From Atherix ibis (taxonomy: Eukaryota; Arthropoda; Insecta; Diptera; Athericidae), in the NCBI GenBank assembly GCA_958298945.1, contig OY282606.1:41119920-41183919 (forward strand): 64,000 bases of DNA, given 5' to 3'. The translations under genes and the position numbers were made by a program. Below are positions 11,138 through 21,120 of this stretch, piece by piece. Positions within the stretch are counted from its first letter, which is position 1. Each line of letters begins with the position of its first letter. Below the pieces are notes generated by a model. It saw only the letters and a program-made list of their open reading frames with translations. It made no database searches and had not been told where the DNA came from.

Positions 11138-12022
11138 ATAGGGTTTTCCAAAAAGAGTGACATGATTTTTTTTAAAAAAAAATTATTAATTGTTAAGAAA
11201 ATTCAAATGTTTTTTATTTAATGTGAAGTACAATCGATATAATTAAGTTTTGAATAAAACGTCATTCAAATGGCCTCCACGACTTCTTTTGCAAGAACGA
11301 ATTCCATGAACCCAATTTTCGAGCAATTTTCCACTAAATCAAGTCGTATGTCATGAATAGAACGTTCAATATTGACTTCTAAAGCTTGAAGAGAGTCTGG
11401 TTTATTGCTAAAGACCAATGACTTCAAATAACCCCACAAGAAATAGTCTAATGGTGTTAAACACAACTTCTTTGAGGTCATTCAATGTCACAATTTCTTG
11501 AAATAATCGAATCTCCAAACTTTTCTCGCAATAATTCGGTTGTTGCACGTGCTGTGTGGCGCATAGCCCCGTCTTGTTGGAACTAGATGTTGTTAAGATC
11601 AACTTCTTCCAATTTCGGCCATAAAAAGTTGGTTGTCATCGATCTATACCGCTCTCCATTGACAGTAACGGTGTTACCAGCTTCATTTCGAAAGAAGTAC
11701 GGACCGATGATTCCACCAGAGCAAAAACCACACCAAACTGTCAATTTAGGTGAATGTAATGGGTGTTCATGAATAATTTGTGGATTTTGTTTATTTACCG
11801 CACCACTCAGATGAAAGTGAGCGCACAAAAAGTTGCAATTGGAGAACGATTATTTTGATAATAAAATTGAATAATTTGTAAATGTTGTTCTTGCGTATAT
11901 CTCTACATGATCAAATTGTAAACATTATTGAATACAATGGAAAAAAAGAGACGGATCATGACATATTACAAATGGCCGAAACGTTACTTAGAAATCATAT
12001 CACTCTTATTGGGAAACCATAT
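11138..12022 (-). mobile_element. rosa-like (DD41D) Tc1/mariner element, internally deleted
   Basis: The ends are TATAGGGTTTTCCAAAAAGA on the left and the inverse of a closely similar sequence on the right (…CTCTTATTGGGAAACCATA). The minus strand encodes the start of the transposase (RYTQEQHLQIIQFYYQNN, about 11920-11865) and then jumps to the catalytic part: AHFHLSGAVNKQNP, LTVWCGFCSGGIIGPYFFRN, FLWPKLEEVDLNNI and FQQDGA. It ends in a frameshifted LWGYLKSLV-like stretch near 11420. The jump removes most of the DNA-binding domain and the first catalytic region. The same jump is present in the copy at 19.3 kb, so this is a transmitted deletion derivative that cannot move by itself. Confidence 0.85.
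11266..11930 (-). pseudogene. deleted rosa-like transposase
   Basis: Three overlapping broken frames (11828-11583, 11602-11408 and 11481-11266) represent one degraded transposase. Stops and frameshifts follow DLNNI and the LTPLDYFLWGYL motif. The catalytic Asp of FQQDGA and the Asp of LTPLDYFLW survive in separate frames. See the element entry for the missing N-terminal half. Confidence 0.8.
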
Positions 12023-12234
12023 TTCCTCTTTTGACACTTTTGACATCTAAGTAGAAATATAATAGTATGAATAGTCCTTACGGCTTTTTTTGAGACTTGA
12101 AATAGCTGTGGTTTTAATCAGAATACGCAGCTTTTTTTCTTTTTGTAACTATTTTCTTCAGTCCGCGAGTGCTGGGATTATGGAAACAGACTAAAATTGG
12201 ATTTCTTAAAATTAATTGACAAGTTCCAGTCATT

Positions 12235-13430
12235 ATAATAATTTATATAACTTTAAAAAGTAGCTCCTTCATTTTATTTAGAGCTAATTTTGGTGATTTG
12301 TTTTTGGCATAAATAAGAGTGTCATCTGCATACAATATCATTTGTGCTTTTGCGACTGTTGGTATATCTGTAGTGTATATTGAATAGAGCAAGGGGTCTA
12401 AAATCGAGCCTTGTGGAACCCCATTATTTAATAAAAAGAATTCGGAAGTCATGTTCAGAAACCTAATGCAAGATGATATTGCAGCAGCATAATATATAGA
12501 GGAAAATCAAGTTTACATAGTTTGTGCACTAATCACCTATGCCAAACTGAGTCAAAAGCTTTAGTTATATCTAGGAAGCAAGCAACTGTTAACTCATTAC
12601 AGTTTAACCCAGTTATGATCTCACTATATAGTCAGAAAAGCGCATCCAAAGTTGAGTGGCCTTTTCGAAATTCTAATTGGAAGTCGGGAATAACTTTATT
12701 TTTCCCAGACATCGAAGAAGAGATACACGTCGATGTTATTGGATGACTGCTCTACCTTGAGTTTTTGGAATATTAAAATTTATCCCTATTATCCTGGCTT
12801 AAGGGAAGTAGAAATATTACAACTAAGAGACGCAAACTCTTTTTCGGAATTTTTCATAAGTTCGGTATATTATCGATGCCGGCTGACTTTTAATTATTTA
12901 AAGTTTTTATTATAGATTAGATTGTGTTTTCGGATATAAACATATCTTAAAGGCTAGGATTGCTTGCACTGTTATCAGTGCTGAATTTAGTGATATGAGT
13001 TGGAGCGTTTGCTAAAAAAAACTTTTGACGTGATTGTTTACGTCAGTTTTGAACTAGAATCTTTATAAAGCTAGGCAAAGTTATTAGATATAATTAATTG
13101 GACCTCCTCTTATTTTGCGGTCGTTTTTATCAGGGACTGTTAATTTATTAACTGATTTTCGACAAGTGATTGCGTTTAGCTGCTTGAAAGCATCAGAACC
13201 TGGATGTACTTTTGAAATTTATTCAGAACATTGTTCATTAAAGTGTTTAGTAAACTTTATTATGTATCATAGTTGATTTGCAGTTAACCTGTGCCTTTAA
13301 GAGACGATAATTTGAGGACGTAGTATCAAATTCTGTCTGAAAAATGCGTTTCATTTTTCCCTTATCCAACGATTTTTTAACCAACAGATTTTCTTAATGT
13401 CCTCAGGGAGGGAATCAAATTGATAGCTGC
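12235..13430 (-). mobile_element. jockey-like LINE ORF2 remnant
   Basis: Read on the minus strand, 13420-13000 carries the pre-RT linker (LPEDIKKIC, a stop, LKNRWIREK), and further on KVHPGSDAFKQLNA. From about 12690 it reads QLEFRKGHSTLDALF, then TVACFLDITKAFDSVWHR (about 12590-12535). At 12425-12355 it reads GVPQGSILDPLLYSIYTTDI, and at about 12330 YADDTLIYA, an intact YADD catalytic box. There are several stops and frameshifts. The order endonuclease-linker, fingers, palm matches a non-LTR element that ends near 12235, before its thumb and tail. Confidence 0.8.
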
Positions 13431-13614
13431 CATTGGATAGTTGCCTTGAATATCTATGAAGAGGATTAGATATCGGTATTTGCTGTATATCGTGAAAGGA
13501 AGCATCCTACCGCATTCTTTAGAATTCGATTTGTGCTTCGGAAAATTAAAAAAACTTTAAATTAATGTTTCGATGGAATTTTTATTTCATTATATTTTGT
13601 TTCATGGAATATAA

Positions 13615-14045
13615 GCTCATTCAAATGGTTGCCACGAGTATTTTTGCAGGACTCGATCCTTTGCATATAAGTTTTAATAACTTTTCGCACCATTTTGGTA
13701 TGTAATTCGGCTTAATAGATGCATTATACATGCTCTGAATTTTGAGGACTGTCTAAGTGAACATATTTTTTTCATGTAGCCTTTCAAAAAAAAAATGTAA
13801 CAGTGTCAAATCGCATAATCTTGGAGGCCAAGCAAAATATCGAAATTACGCGTTCTAAGAACTTTCCCCGTAATAAAGCCAAAATATGAAATTCTGTGTA
13901 GTTGGTGGCTTCATCTTCTATAAACTACATAAAATTCAGTTATCATACAGTCTCTCCTTCTTCTTTGTCAAAGAAATATGAGCCAATAATTTGTTCAGTC
14001 CAAAATGCATACTAAACAGACTGTATGTAGTTCCCAAAAATGGCC
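13615..14045 (-). pseudogene. Tc1/rosa-like transposase fossil
   Basis: Reading leftward: FWTEQIIGSYFFDKEEGETV (about 14025-13965), WPPRLCDLTLLHFFF with a frameshift, then GYMKKICSLRQSS and the tail KYSWQPFE near 13625. This is the C-terminal catalytic half of a Tc1/mariner transposase with an LTPLD.FLWGY motif. The Asp of LTPLD is now His, so the copy is dead. Confidence 0.65.
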
Positions 14046-14119
14046 CACCAGCATAGCATCATAACACTAAAAATTTTGACATTATTTTCAGAACAATTCT
14101 CAGAACATATTATTTTGGA

Positions 14120-14235
14120 ATTTTCCGGCCTCCAGGATCATACAGTTTGATGCCGTTTGACTCTATCTTGTAAGGCTACATAAAAAAATCTTATTTACGC
14201 CAAATTACAGTCCGAAATATGCAAATATTCACCAA
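14120..14235 (+). pseudogene. short Tc1-like transposase fragment, opposite orientation
   Basis: The plus-strand reading WPPGSYSLMPFDSIL, a stop, then GYIKKSYL matches WPPRSCDLTPLDYFLWGYVK of Tc1/rosa-like transposases, with the Asp retained in MPFD. It sits back to back with the minus-strand fossil at 13.6-14.0 kb. Confidence 0.5.
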
Positions 14236-16695
14236 AAATTATCTCGAACTTATATTTAATGTATAATGGTAATGTATTAAAAATATAATGAATAAAAAAT
14301 TAAGTAAAAATCTGATTTTCTTATATATATATTAGTTAACTTTACTTTCAAAAGCTCACATTGAATAACCATTTAGTTCCCTTATCAAATTTCATTTACC
14401 AACGATTCTAAGCAATACTTTTTTTACCAACAATTTGCAAAAATCATATCAAATAATAATACAATTTTATATATAATTAGACAATAAAATTGGAACATGA
14501 AAATACATAGTTAATTAGACCTTATACATGAGAAATTCTCAGAAAAATATGCTTACAAGAGCAATTCGAATATGAAAGTTTTTCCAAAGACCAATTGTTA
14601 TTACCATCAATGGCCGATGACTCTCAGTTCCTGGGGCACAATTTATCACTTCCACACGGGAAAACAACGAAATGAAATTCTTCCAAATATGCCCATAGAT
14701 ATATTATGTACATATGTACTCGTATGAAGGGTAGAAATTGTAACTTCAGGCACTCTATTGGGATAAAACAGCAAAATGGGCAACTCTACCTCTCTACACA
14801 TACTGTATAAGACCAGTTCAACAATTTTTCAGGTCACTAAATTAACAATTGTTTATCGGAATCAGAAACATCGAAAACAGAACAAAATAAATCGAATCGA
14901 AATTTTTTATCGTAAAATGAAAATGCTTTGGGTGAAATTTTCGTCTTATTGAAGAAAGACTATCAAAATGTTTACAATCAAAAGAATATATCCGCACACA
15001 AAAAGGTAGATTAGAAGGTAGTAAGTATGATCAAAAAGTAGAAGCAGGAAAACCGGAGGCAATCATCTGATTAGAAGTGTTCACTCCATTAGACAAAGAA
15101 ATCGACAATTATCGATTCTCCTTTGAATTTGTAGAATTTTTTTTTCCTATATAATTTCATCAATTCTGTACAAAAATTTCATCAACATAAAAATTTTTCT
15201 AATTTATACTATATTTTAACTATAATAATTCTGTTATTAATTTTTTTTAAGAAAAAAATGTCCGACCACCGAAAATAGTTAAAAAATGGGCTAAAATTGT
15301 AGAAAATGCGAACAAATTAAGATACGATCGAACAAACAATTCAGACACTATTGATGTGCTAATACATCGCTAATTTGTGGATGTTACTCAATCTCACCTT
15401 AAATTATCTACGACTATTGCCTAAGAGTAGTGTTGTCGATTTGGATCGCGATTGTTAATTTCAATCGAGATGGTCATTCTGATAAAAAAATTGTTCATTC
15501 TTCAATTTTTCTTTTGACACTAGTTCTGTTTGGTTATCTTTACAGATTTTTGTAATATCACAGCTACTCTGGGAATTCGACCATTGTTATGATTCATAAT
15601 TACAGTGTGTGTAGATGATCTACCAAAAGATTCTTTTACAATAAATTATTCATGTTAAATTATAATCATCCAGAAGGTAGTCGTAGTCAGGTTTTTGTTC
15701 AATTTCCAATAATGATAGTGAGCATAGAGCCCTAATCTATGACAAGAAGAAGAGCAAACGAATCGTACAGATTAACCATGGGAATAGTAGTCGTACAGGC
15801 TTTTTCATGAAATTTATTTCCAAATATATTCGTCAAGTTATTTATGACAGGTACAAGTCAGACATCATTTTTCAATTTGACAAAGTTTTAATGTACACGA
15901 AATGACAAACGAATTCGTTCGGTTGTTTATTACGTAAAACAGAAAATTTTGCAAATTAAAGTACGTGCCATGTACTTGCGAATGGAAAAGGTATTGTGTG
16001 ACAACTGCCATTAAAGAATCGCTATTGTTTTTTCACACTAACATAGTATGTAAATATTTTCCCTTACAAATAACCAATATTGCGATTCATCAGATCAGTC
16101 ATCAGGAAAAATGAACGGAAATATTGCATAAATGTATCCTTTTGCATATTATTTTTGTCATGTAGCAGTTTATAATTGATCTTTAGTGTCGCATGATTTT
16201 AATTAACTAGCGAATTTTAATATATGCATTTTATTTTGGTCAGAATGAAGTTATGGGAGTAGAATATACGATAAATCCTAATGGGAGATGCAATATAAAC
16301 AATGATACTTTTTACACCCAGTTTAAGGTAAAATGTTCTTTGGAAAATATTGCGATTTTTTTTTTAAATTAAAACTTTGATAAAATAAAATTATAATATT
16401 TTATCAATAATTGATTAAAATTAAATTTATTCATACATGTTAAAGGAAAAATTGCATAACTAATTTAAATTGGAAATTGAAATAAAATCAAATTCGCGTT
16501 TGGAAAATTTAATATTAAATAAAATTCACAATATGATAAAATTTTATTCAACTATCTTTTGAGGAGTCGATCTTTTTAAGGTAATTTTTGATGATATTTA
16601 CGTACATTTCGATATGTAACATAAATTGACAATTAGTTGAAGGAAATTATATTTAAAAAAATTGCACACGTAAACTCTATATTTTTTTCCAAATC
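14236..16695. other. AT-rich intergenic stretch
   Basis: Both strands were scanned. Only short frames and A/T runs appear, and I see no transposon ends or conserved motifs. Confidence 0.5.
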
Positions 16696-16699
16696 TAAT

Positions 16700-16915
16700 A
16701 ATCATTTTTAACGCGTCCTGGGAACTTTTCGTGCAATTAATCCAAAGTCTGGCTTATTTGATGGCTCTTGTGTCACCGATTTGTTGAATTCCCACATTCT
16801 TCAAATAAAATCCTTAGGATCAAACTAAAAAAAATTGGTTATCGTATAGTCGTAGCGTTCAAAATTGACAGTAACCGTCTCTCCTTCAGACCAAATTGCT
16901 TATCAGTCCAATGAT
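16700..16915 (-). pseudogene. Tc1/rosa-like transposase fragment
   Basis: The minus-strand reading EGETVTVNFERYDYTITNFF followed by DPKDFI, RMWEFN and GLIARKVPRTR parallels EGNVVTVTGDLYRHILENFF in the element at 42 kb. That region lies between the first and second catalytic aspartates, with the KFPGR.IS motif at the end. Stops interrupt it. Confidence 0.55.
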
Positions 16916-16939
16916 GCCTTCATATCAACATGCTCACCA

Positions 16940-17242
16940 CCTTGATCAAAAAGTTACGGAATTTATTCAGAAAATTAAAAATACAAGTTTATTAATCTAT
17001 ATTGTCCCCTTCAAAGTAATCCCCATCGACTTTAACACACTTATGCCAGCGCTTGATCCAAACGTGAGCATTGCCTTCTTTTTGACTGAAAACGACGTGG
17101 TTTGTTTGGTCTCGGCTCATTTGGTGAACGCCATTCACTTGACGCTAAGATTTAAAGGGAATATCAACGACAGATGTACCAACTTAACAAAAAAACAGAA
17201 CTCAAATCGGAACGATGGAAGCGCCACACTTTTTGATCAAGG
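16940..17242 (-). mobile_element. short non-autonomous mariner (MITE-like), about 300 bp
   Basis: The ends are inverted repeats CCTTGATCAAAAAGT (16940-16954) and its inverse at about 17228-17242, with a TA just outside the right end. Inside the left end, the minus strand still encodes the last residues of an irritans-like transposase, RWHKCVKVDGDYFEGDNID then a stop (about 17060-17000). These match the C-terminus of the elements at 44.6 and 48.0 kb. The rest of the gene is gone, so this is an internal deletion product. The 152-codon frame covering this region is fortuitous. Confidence 0.7.
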
Positions 17243-17249
17243 TAGTATA

Positions 17250-18170
17250 TATTCCATAGATACTTGTGGCTTTTGGAACCCCATTTTAATAGGTGGCGTA
17301 TCCACCAAGCTTATTTGTTGCCTCATAGCTAGAGAAAATTTTTCGTATGATTAACCACATTTCTAGAAAAAATTTTAAGTTGAACGTATTGCTTAGAATT
17401 AAAGAAATTAATTGTAAAATAAAATTAATTGTACTTTACAAACCATAAAAATCCATAACGCTTATAGAATATAAATTAATTATGAAATTTATAGCAGTAA
17501 AAAGGAAAATTGTTAAATATTGATAAACAAAATTTCCATTACGATTATTTTTTGATTTATCAATTGTAAATTATAAATTTCTTTGTATAAATTATTTAAT
17601 AAAATTAAAATTATTTTGCCTATAAGCTTTTCTTGATAAATGTTGTCGTTTATATTTTTTTTTTATATTCAAAAAAATAAATTTATTCAAAAATGGGGAT
17701 ATCTTGATTTTCGTCTGTGTAAACCGAGTAATAGAAAGCTCAACTAATTTTATTACTGATCTTGTTTTCGTTGAGCCAGTTAAACGTACCCAAAGCTTTT
17801 TAAACCTAAGCTAAATCTCAGAACCTCAGTTTCGTTAAAGTTTCCAAAGCTTTTAATCGAATGAATGGTTTCTCCGAAATTACAATTTTTAACTAAAATG
17901 TACTTGAACACAATTGCAAGTTTGTTGCGAGCAATAACTTCAACTGTACTCTTTCAAGAGAGTAGTCGATTCGACAAATTTATAAACAATTTTATTTATA
18001 TATCATAACTTTTTAATTTTATATTCTTTTTCAACTTTTAAGTTCACTTAACATTGAATATGCCTTTACCTTGCCTATTATTTCAATTTCATCAATCCTG
18101 CCACAAGAAACGATATTAGATATACGAGAATATGTTGACAGTACTACGAACAGCGCTTTAATCGGCGAGT
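17250..18170. other. AT-rich intergenic stretch
   Basis: No motif, RNA gene or transposon end recognised. Confidence 0.5.
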
Positions 18171-18175
18171 GAAAA

Positions 18176-18283
18176 GCAATTCGTTTTGGTCGCTGTTTAC
18201 AATTGTGTGCATTCCTATAAGATTGCAAAGGTACGAAAAAATATGACAGCAAATTCGCAGTCACTCGTCGTAATTGTGTTCGG
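18176..18283 (-). repeat. dispersed repeat, copy 1 (partner at 42683-42790)
   Basis: About 108 bp resembles 42683-42790 at roughly three-quarters of positions by eye. Landmarks include CAATTGTRTGCA, TAAGATTGC and AGTCACTCGTCG/AGTCGCTCGTCG. On the minus strand both copies lie within frames reading QSYRNAHNCKQRPKRI and QSYGSAYNCEQQSKQI. The spacing of Tyr, Asn-Cys and basic residues faintly resembles the start of a THAP zinc finger, but the first Cys is absent, so that identity is speculative. Confidence 0.55.
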
Positions 18284-18289
18284 AGAATA

Positions 18290-19155
18290 AATTAAAATCA
18301 TGCATTTTGTTAGAAAAACTTCTTGGGTAGATACTTCTTATATTAGAATAAAAAAAATATTTTGTTCAAGTAACATTTGCACTGCAATGTATATTCTGAA
18401 TGCCACGACACTAAAGGCTATTTTCGACAAAGGATAACGGAAAGAAAAAATTTTAGTAGAGTAGAAAGTGGTGTAAGGTAAATTGATAATAGAATCCGGA
18501 AGTTTTTGAAATAATTATTTTTAGTTTAGAACTTTTTGCGAATATTATTTAGTTTTAAAAATGATGCGAAACCAATTTGTAATCTTGTAACTTAATTATT
18601 TGGGCTGCAAAATACCTTTAACGAAGATAACTTTGAAATTAAAAAAAAAAATTCTATCAGTTTTCATATATTGTAGACCATAGAACTTTTTGAATAATTT
18701 ACTATTTGATGATTCTTAGTAAAAAAGGAAATATTTTCTCACTAAAAGTCATCAAATATTAAATTAAAAAAGATTTTTTTTTTTACCCCTCAATTGCGAA
18801 AATATAAATTTTTTCGTAATTAAAGTTAACAATAAATATTAAAAATTTCCTTTTATTGTAATGAGAGAAATATTTTCTAGAATGATTGGGAAATACTTTT
18901 AGTCATAGTTAATTTAAAAAGAAATTATTCTTGAAAACATTCTTTTTTCCAAGGGAATTTTTTAATACTTTGTCGTGTTAAGTTTTCCAAATTTGTTTTT
19001 AAAGAAGAACTATTTATAGAAGATATTCTCCTACCAACGTACACAAAAAGTGTGCGGCGGGTTATTCGAATTTGGTCATTTGTTAGTTAGCTGGGAGTAA
19101 TTAGATTTTTTTAGAGATCAATAGACAAGACACTAAATTTTAGAGGAAATCGGCA
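18290..19155. other. AT-rich intergenic stretch
   Basis: Mostly A/T runs; nothing recognised. Confidence 0.5.
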
Positions 19156-19289
19156 ATAAATGACGACTTCAGCGGCTTCGTTATTGAATCAAATAGCCAT
19201 TTTTGTGGATTTAAAAAGCCAGAGACAAGTCACGAACGATCGTCGATTGACTGTATTGTGCGATGTTTGGATCAGAGCTCCATTGGTTT

Positions 19290-20211
19290 ATATAGGGTTT
19301 TCCAATAAGAATAATATGATGTCTAAGTGACGTTTCGGCCATTTGTAATATGACATGATCTGTTTTTTCTTCTTCATTGTATTCAGTTATCTTTACAATT
19401 TTATCATGGAGAGATATACGCAAAAACAACGTTTACAAATTATTCAATTTTATTATCAAAATAATAATTCTAAAATTGCAACTTTTCGTGCGCTCACTTT
19501 CATCTGAGTGGTGCGGTAAATAAACAAAACTGTCGATTCTGGTGCGAAGAAAATCCACAAATTATTCTTGAACACCCATTACATTCACCTAAATTGACAG
19601 TTTGGTGTGGCTTTTGGTCTGGTGGGATCATCGGTCCGTACTTCTTTCGAAATGAAGCTGGTGACACCGTTACTGTCAATGGGGAGCAGTATACACATAG
19701 ATCGATGATAACCAACTTTTTATGGCCAAAATTGGAAGAAGTTGATCTTGACAACAGCTGGTTCCAACAAGACGGGGCTAAGTGCCACATAGCACGTGCA
19801 ACAACCGAATTATTGCGAGTTAAAAGTTTAGAGATTCGATTATTTCAAGAAATTGTGACATTGAATGGCCTCCAAGAAGTTGTGATTTAACACCATTAGA
19901 CTATTTCTTGTGGGGTTATTTAAAGTCATTGATCTTTAACAATAAACCAAACTCCCTTCAAGCTTTAGAAGTCAATATTGAACGTGCTATTCATGACATA
20001 TGACTTGATTTAGTGGAAAAAAGTGCTTGAAAATTTGCTTCATCGAATTCGTTCCTGCAAAAGAAGTCGTGGAGGCCATTTGAATGATGTTTTATTTAGA
20101 ACTTAATTATATCGATTGTACTTCATATTGAATAAAAAACATTTGAATTTCATTAACAGTTAGTGTGCTTTTAAAAAAAAATCATATCACTCTTTTTGGA
20201 AAACCCTATAT
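19290..20211 (+). mobile_element. rosa-like (DD41D) element, same deletion as the 11.1-kb copy
   Basis: The ends TATAGGGTTTTCCAATAAGA (from 19291) and, inverted, the end at 20210 match those of the 11.1- and 55.3-kb elements. Inside, the 5' leader and first codons (RYTQKQRLQIIQFYYQNN) run into AHFHLSGAVNKQNCRFWCEE at exactly the junction found at 11.8 kb, so the N-terminal half is missing. The catalytic part is well preserved: LTVWCGFWSGGIIGPYFFRN, RSMITNFLWPKLEEVDLDN and WFQQDGAKCHIARATTELL, then a frameshift and LWGYLKSLIF. The two catalytic aspartates QQDGA and LTPLDYF lie 128 bases apart, about 42 codons, consistent with DD41D spacing. Confidence 0.88.
19485..20085 (+). pseudogene. deleted rosa-like transposase (catalytic half)
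   Basis: The longest open piece (19594-19890) encodes the region from LTVWCGF to the loop after the second catalytic Asp. A one-base frameshift near 19850-19880 separates it from SCDLTPLDYFLWGYLKSL. The DNA-binding domain is deleted, so no functional transposase is possible. Confidence 0.82.
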
Positions 20212-20560
20212 TCCTTTAAGGGGCTCTGGTGTTACGGTAACTTGTCTCTGGTGGCAATACTGTTACGGTAACATAGACTAATTATACAGAACTTTTTAAT
20301 TAGTAAATTGCACCAGTTGGTGTTGGAAAACTTATGGTTTTAACAAAATACCTCCTCTCATCCAGATTTAACTGCTTCCGATAACGTACTATGCGGACAC
20401 TTAAAAGGAAAGATCTATGCTAACCGACCGGTGACAATTAAATAACTTAAAGAAAACATACGCAATCAAATCAATGAAATTAATCCGAAAATGTTTAAAA
20501 GAATGTTGGAAAATTTCATCAGCCATAAACAATTCCCAAGCCCATTTAAACGACTTTGAT

Positions 20561-20915
20561 TAACCAAATTACAATTTTTTTAATTCCAATATAAAATTAA
20601 TTAAAGAATAAATTTGCATACAATTTTTTTATAAATTAACCTATAATAAACACTAAACAAAATTCATTTTAAAAACTAAATTATTCTTTCCATTATATTA
20701 TGATACTATGCAGTGAAATAAAATAAAATCTAACATTCTAAATTCATTAAATAAAGTTGAACCTATTTAAAGGACTACAATATAATTAAATGAATTCTCT
20801 AAAAAGGTAAATTTAAAAAAAACAAAAACGCTCCATTTCTATTTACTTGATTATAGGGTATTATGGATTTTTTTTTTATAAGTATATGTACCAAGTATAC
20901 TGGAAGTTATAAAAG
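20561..20915. other. AT-rich intergenic stretch
   Basis: Nothing recognised. Confidence 0.5.
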
Positions 20916-20919
20916 TCGT

Positions 20920-21120
20920 AGGCCTATTCATTTAACAACTGTAAGTACTACCCACCATATTAAAATTCATGCTTAAAAAAATTCTTTCCATTTCTAATTT
21001 TCTTAATGCTTTTCAACCCAAAGATTTTCATGTTTTACAAGATTATTTGTAAACATTTTTAAATATTTCTATACTTGTACAGATTGCTACCTCATCTGGG
21101 ATCAATTTATTCGGGTTAAC
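20920..21120 (+). mobile_element. possible LINE reverse-transcriptase scrap
   Basis: The readings RPIHLTTVSTTHHIKIHA and, after a frameshift, KKILSISNFLNAFQPKDFH resemble the start of an RT fingers domain (YRPI..TSV....KILA.RI......FQ..F), as in R2-like or CR1-like elements. The evidence is short and needs a profile search. Confidence 0.3.

Larger units (their letters stand above)
19160..20560 (+). pseudogene. Tc1-like transposase fossil split by a rosa-like element
   Basis: The left part (19160-19289) reads DDFSGFVIESNSHFCGF, then RRLTVLCDVWIRAPLVY. This parallels DLGGFVDKQNSHFWG and RRVTV.CGIWVGGIIGPY of the element at 42 kb. The right part (20212-20560) continues with a GVTV-like stretch, then SDLTASDNVLCGHLKGKIYA followed by NRPVTIK and LKENIRNQINEINPKMFKRM. 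These match PPDFFIWWYLKKKMYTNKPI, LKDNIPNEIAK and ENVMNNMLKR at 42 kb. The order is continuous only if 19290-20211 is removed. Numerous stops are present and it is the oldest layer at this site. Confidence 0.7.

Noticed and set aside
16896..17354. 152-codon open frame as a host gene
   Set aside because: It crosses a mariner-derived unit antisense to its transposase tail and its right terminal repeat, so the openness is accidental.
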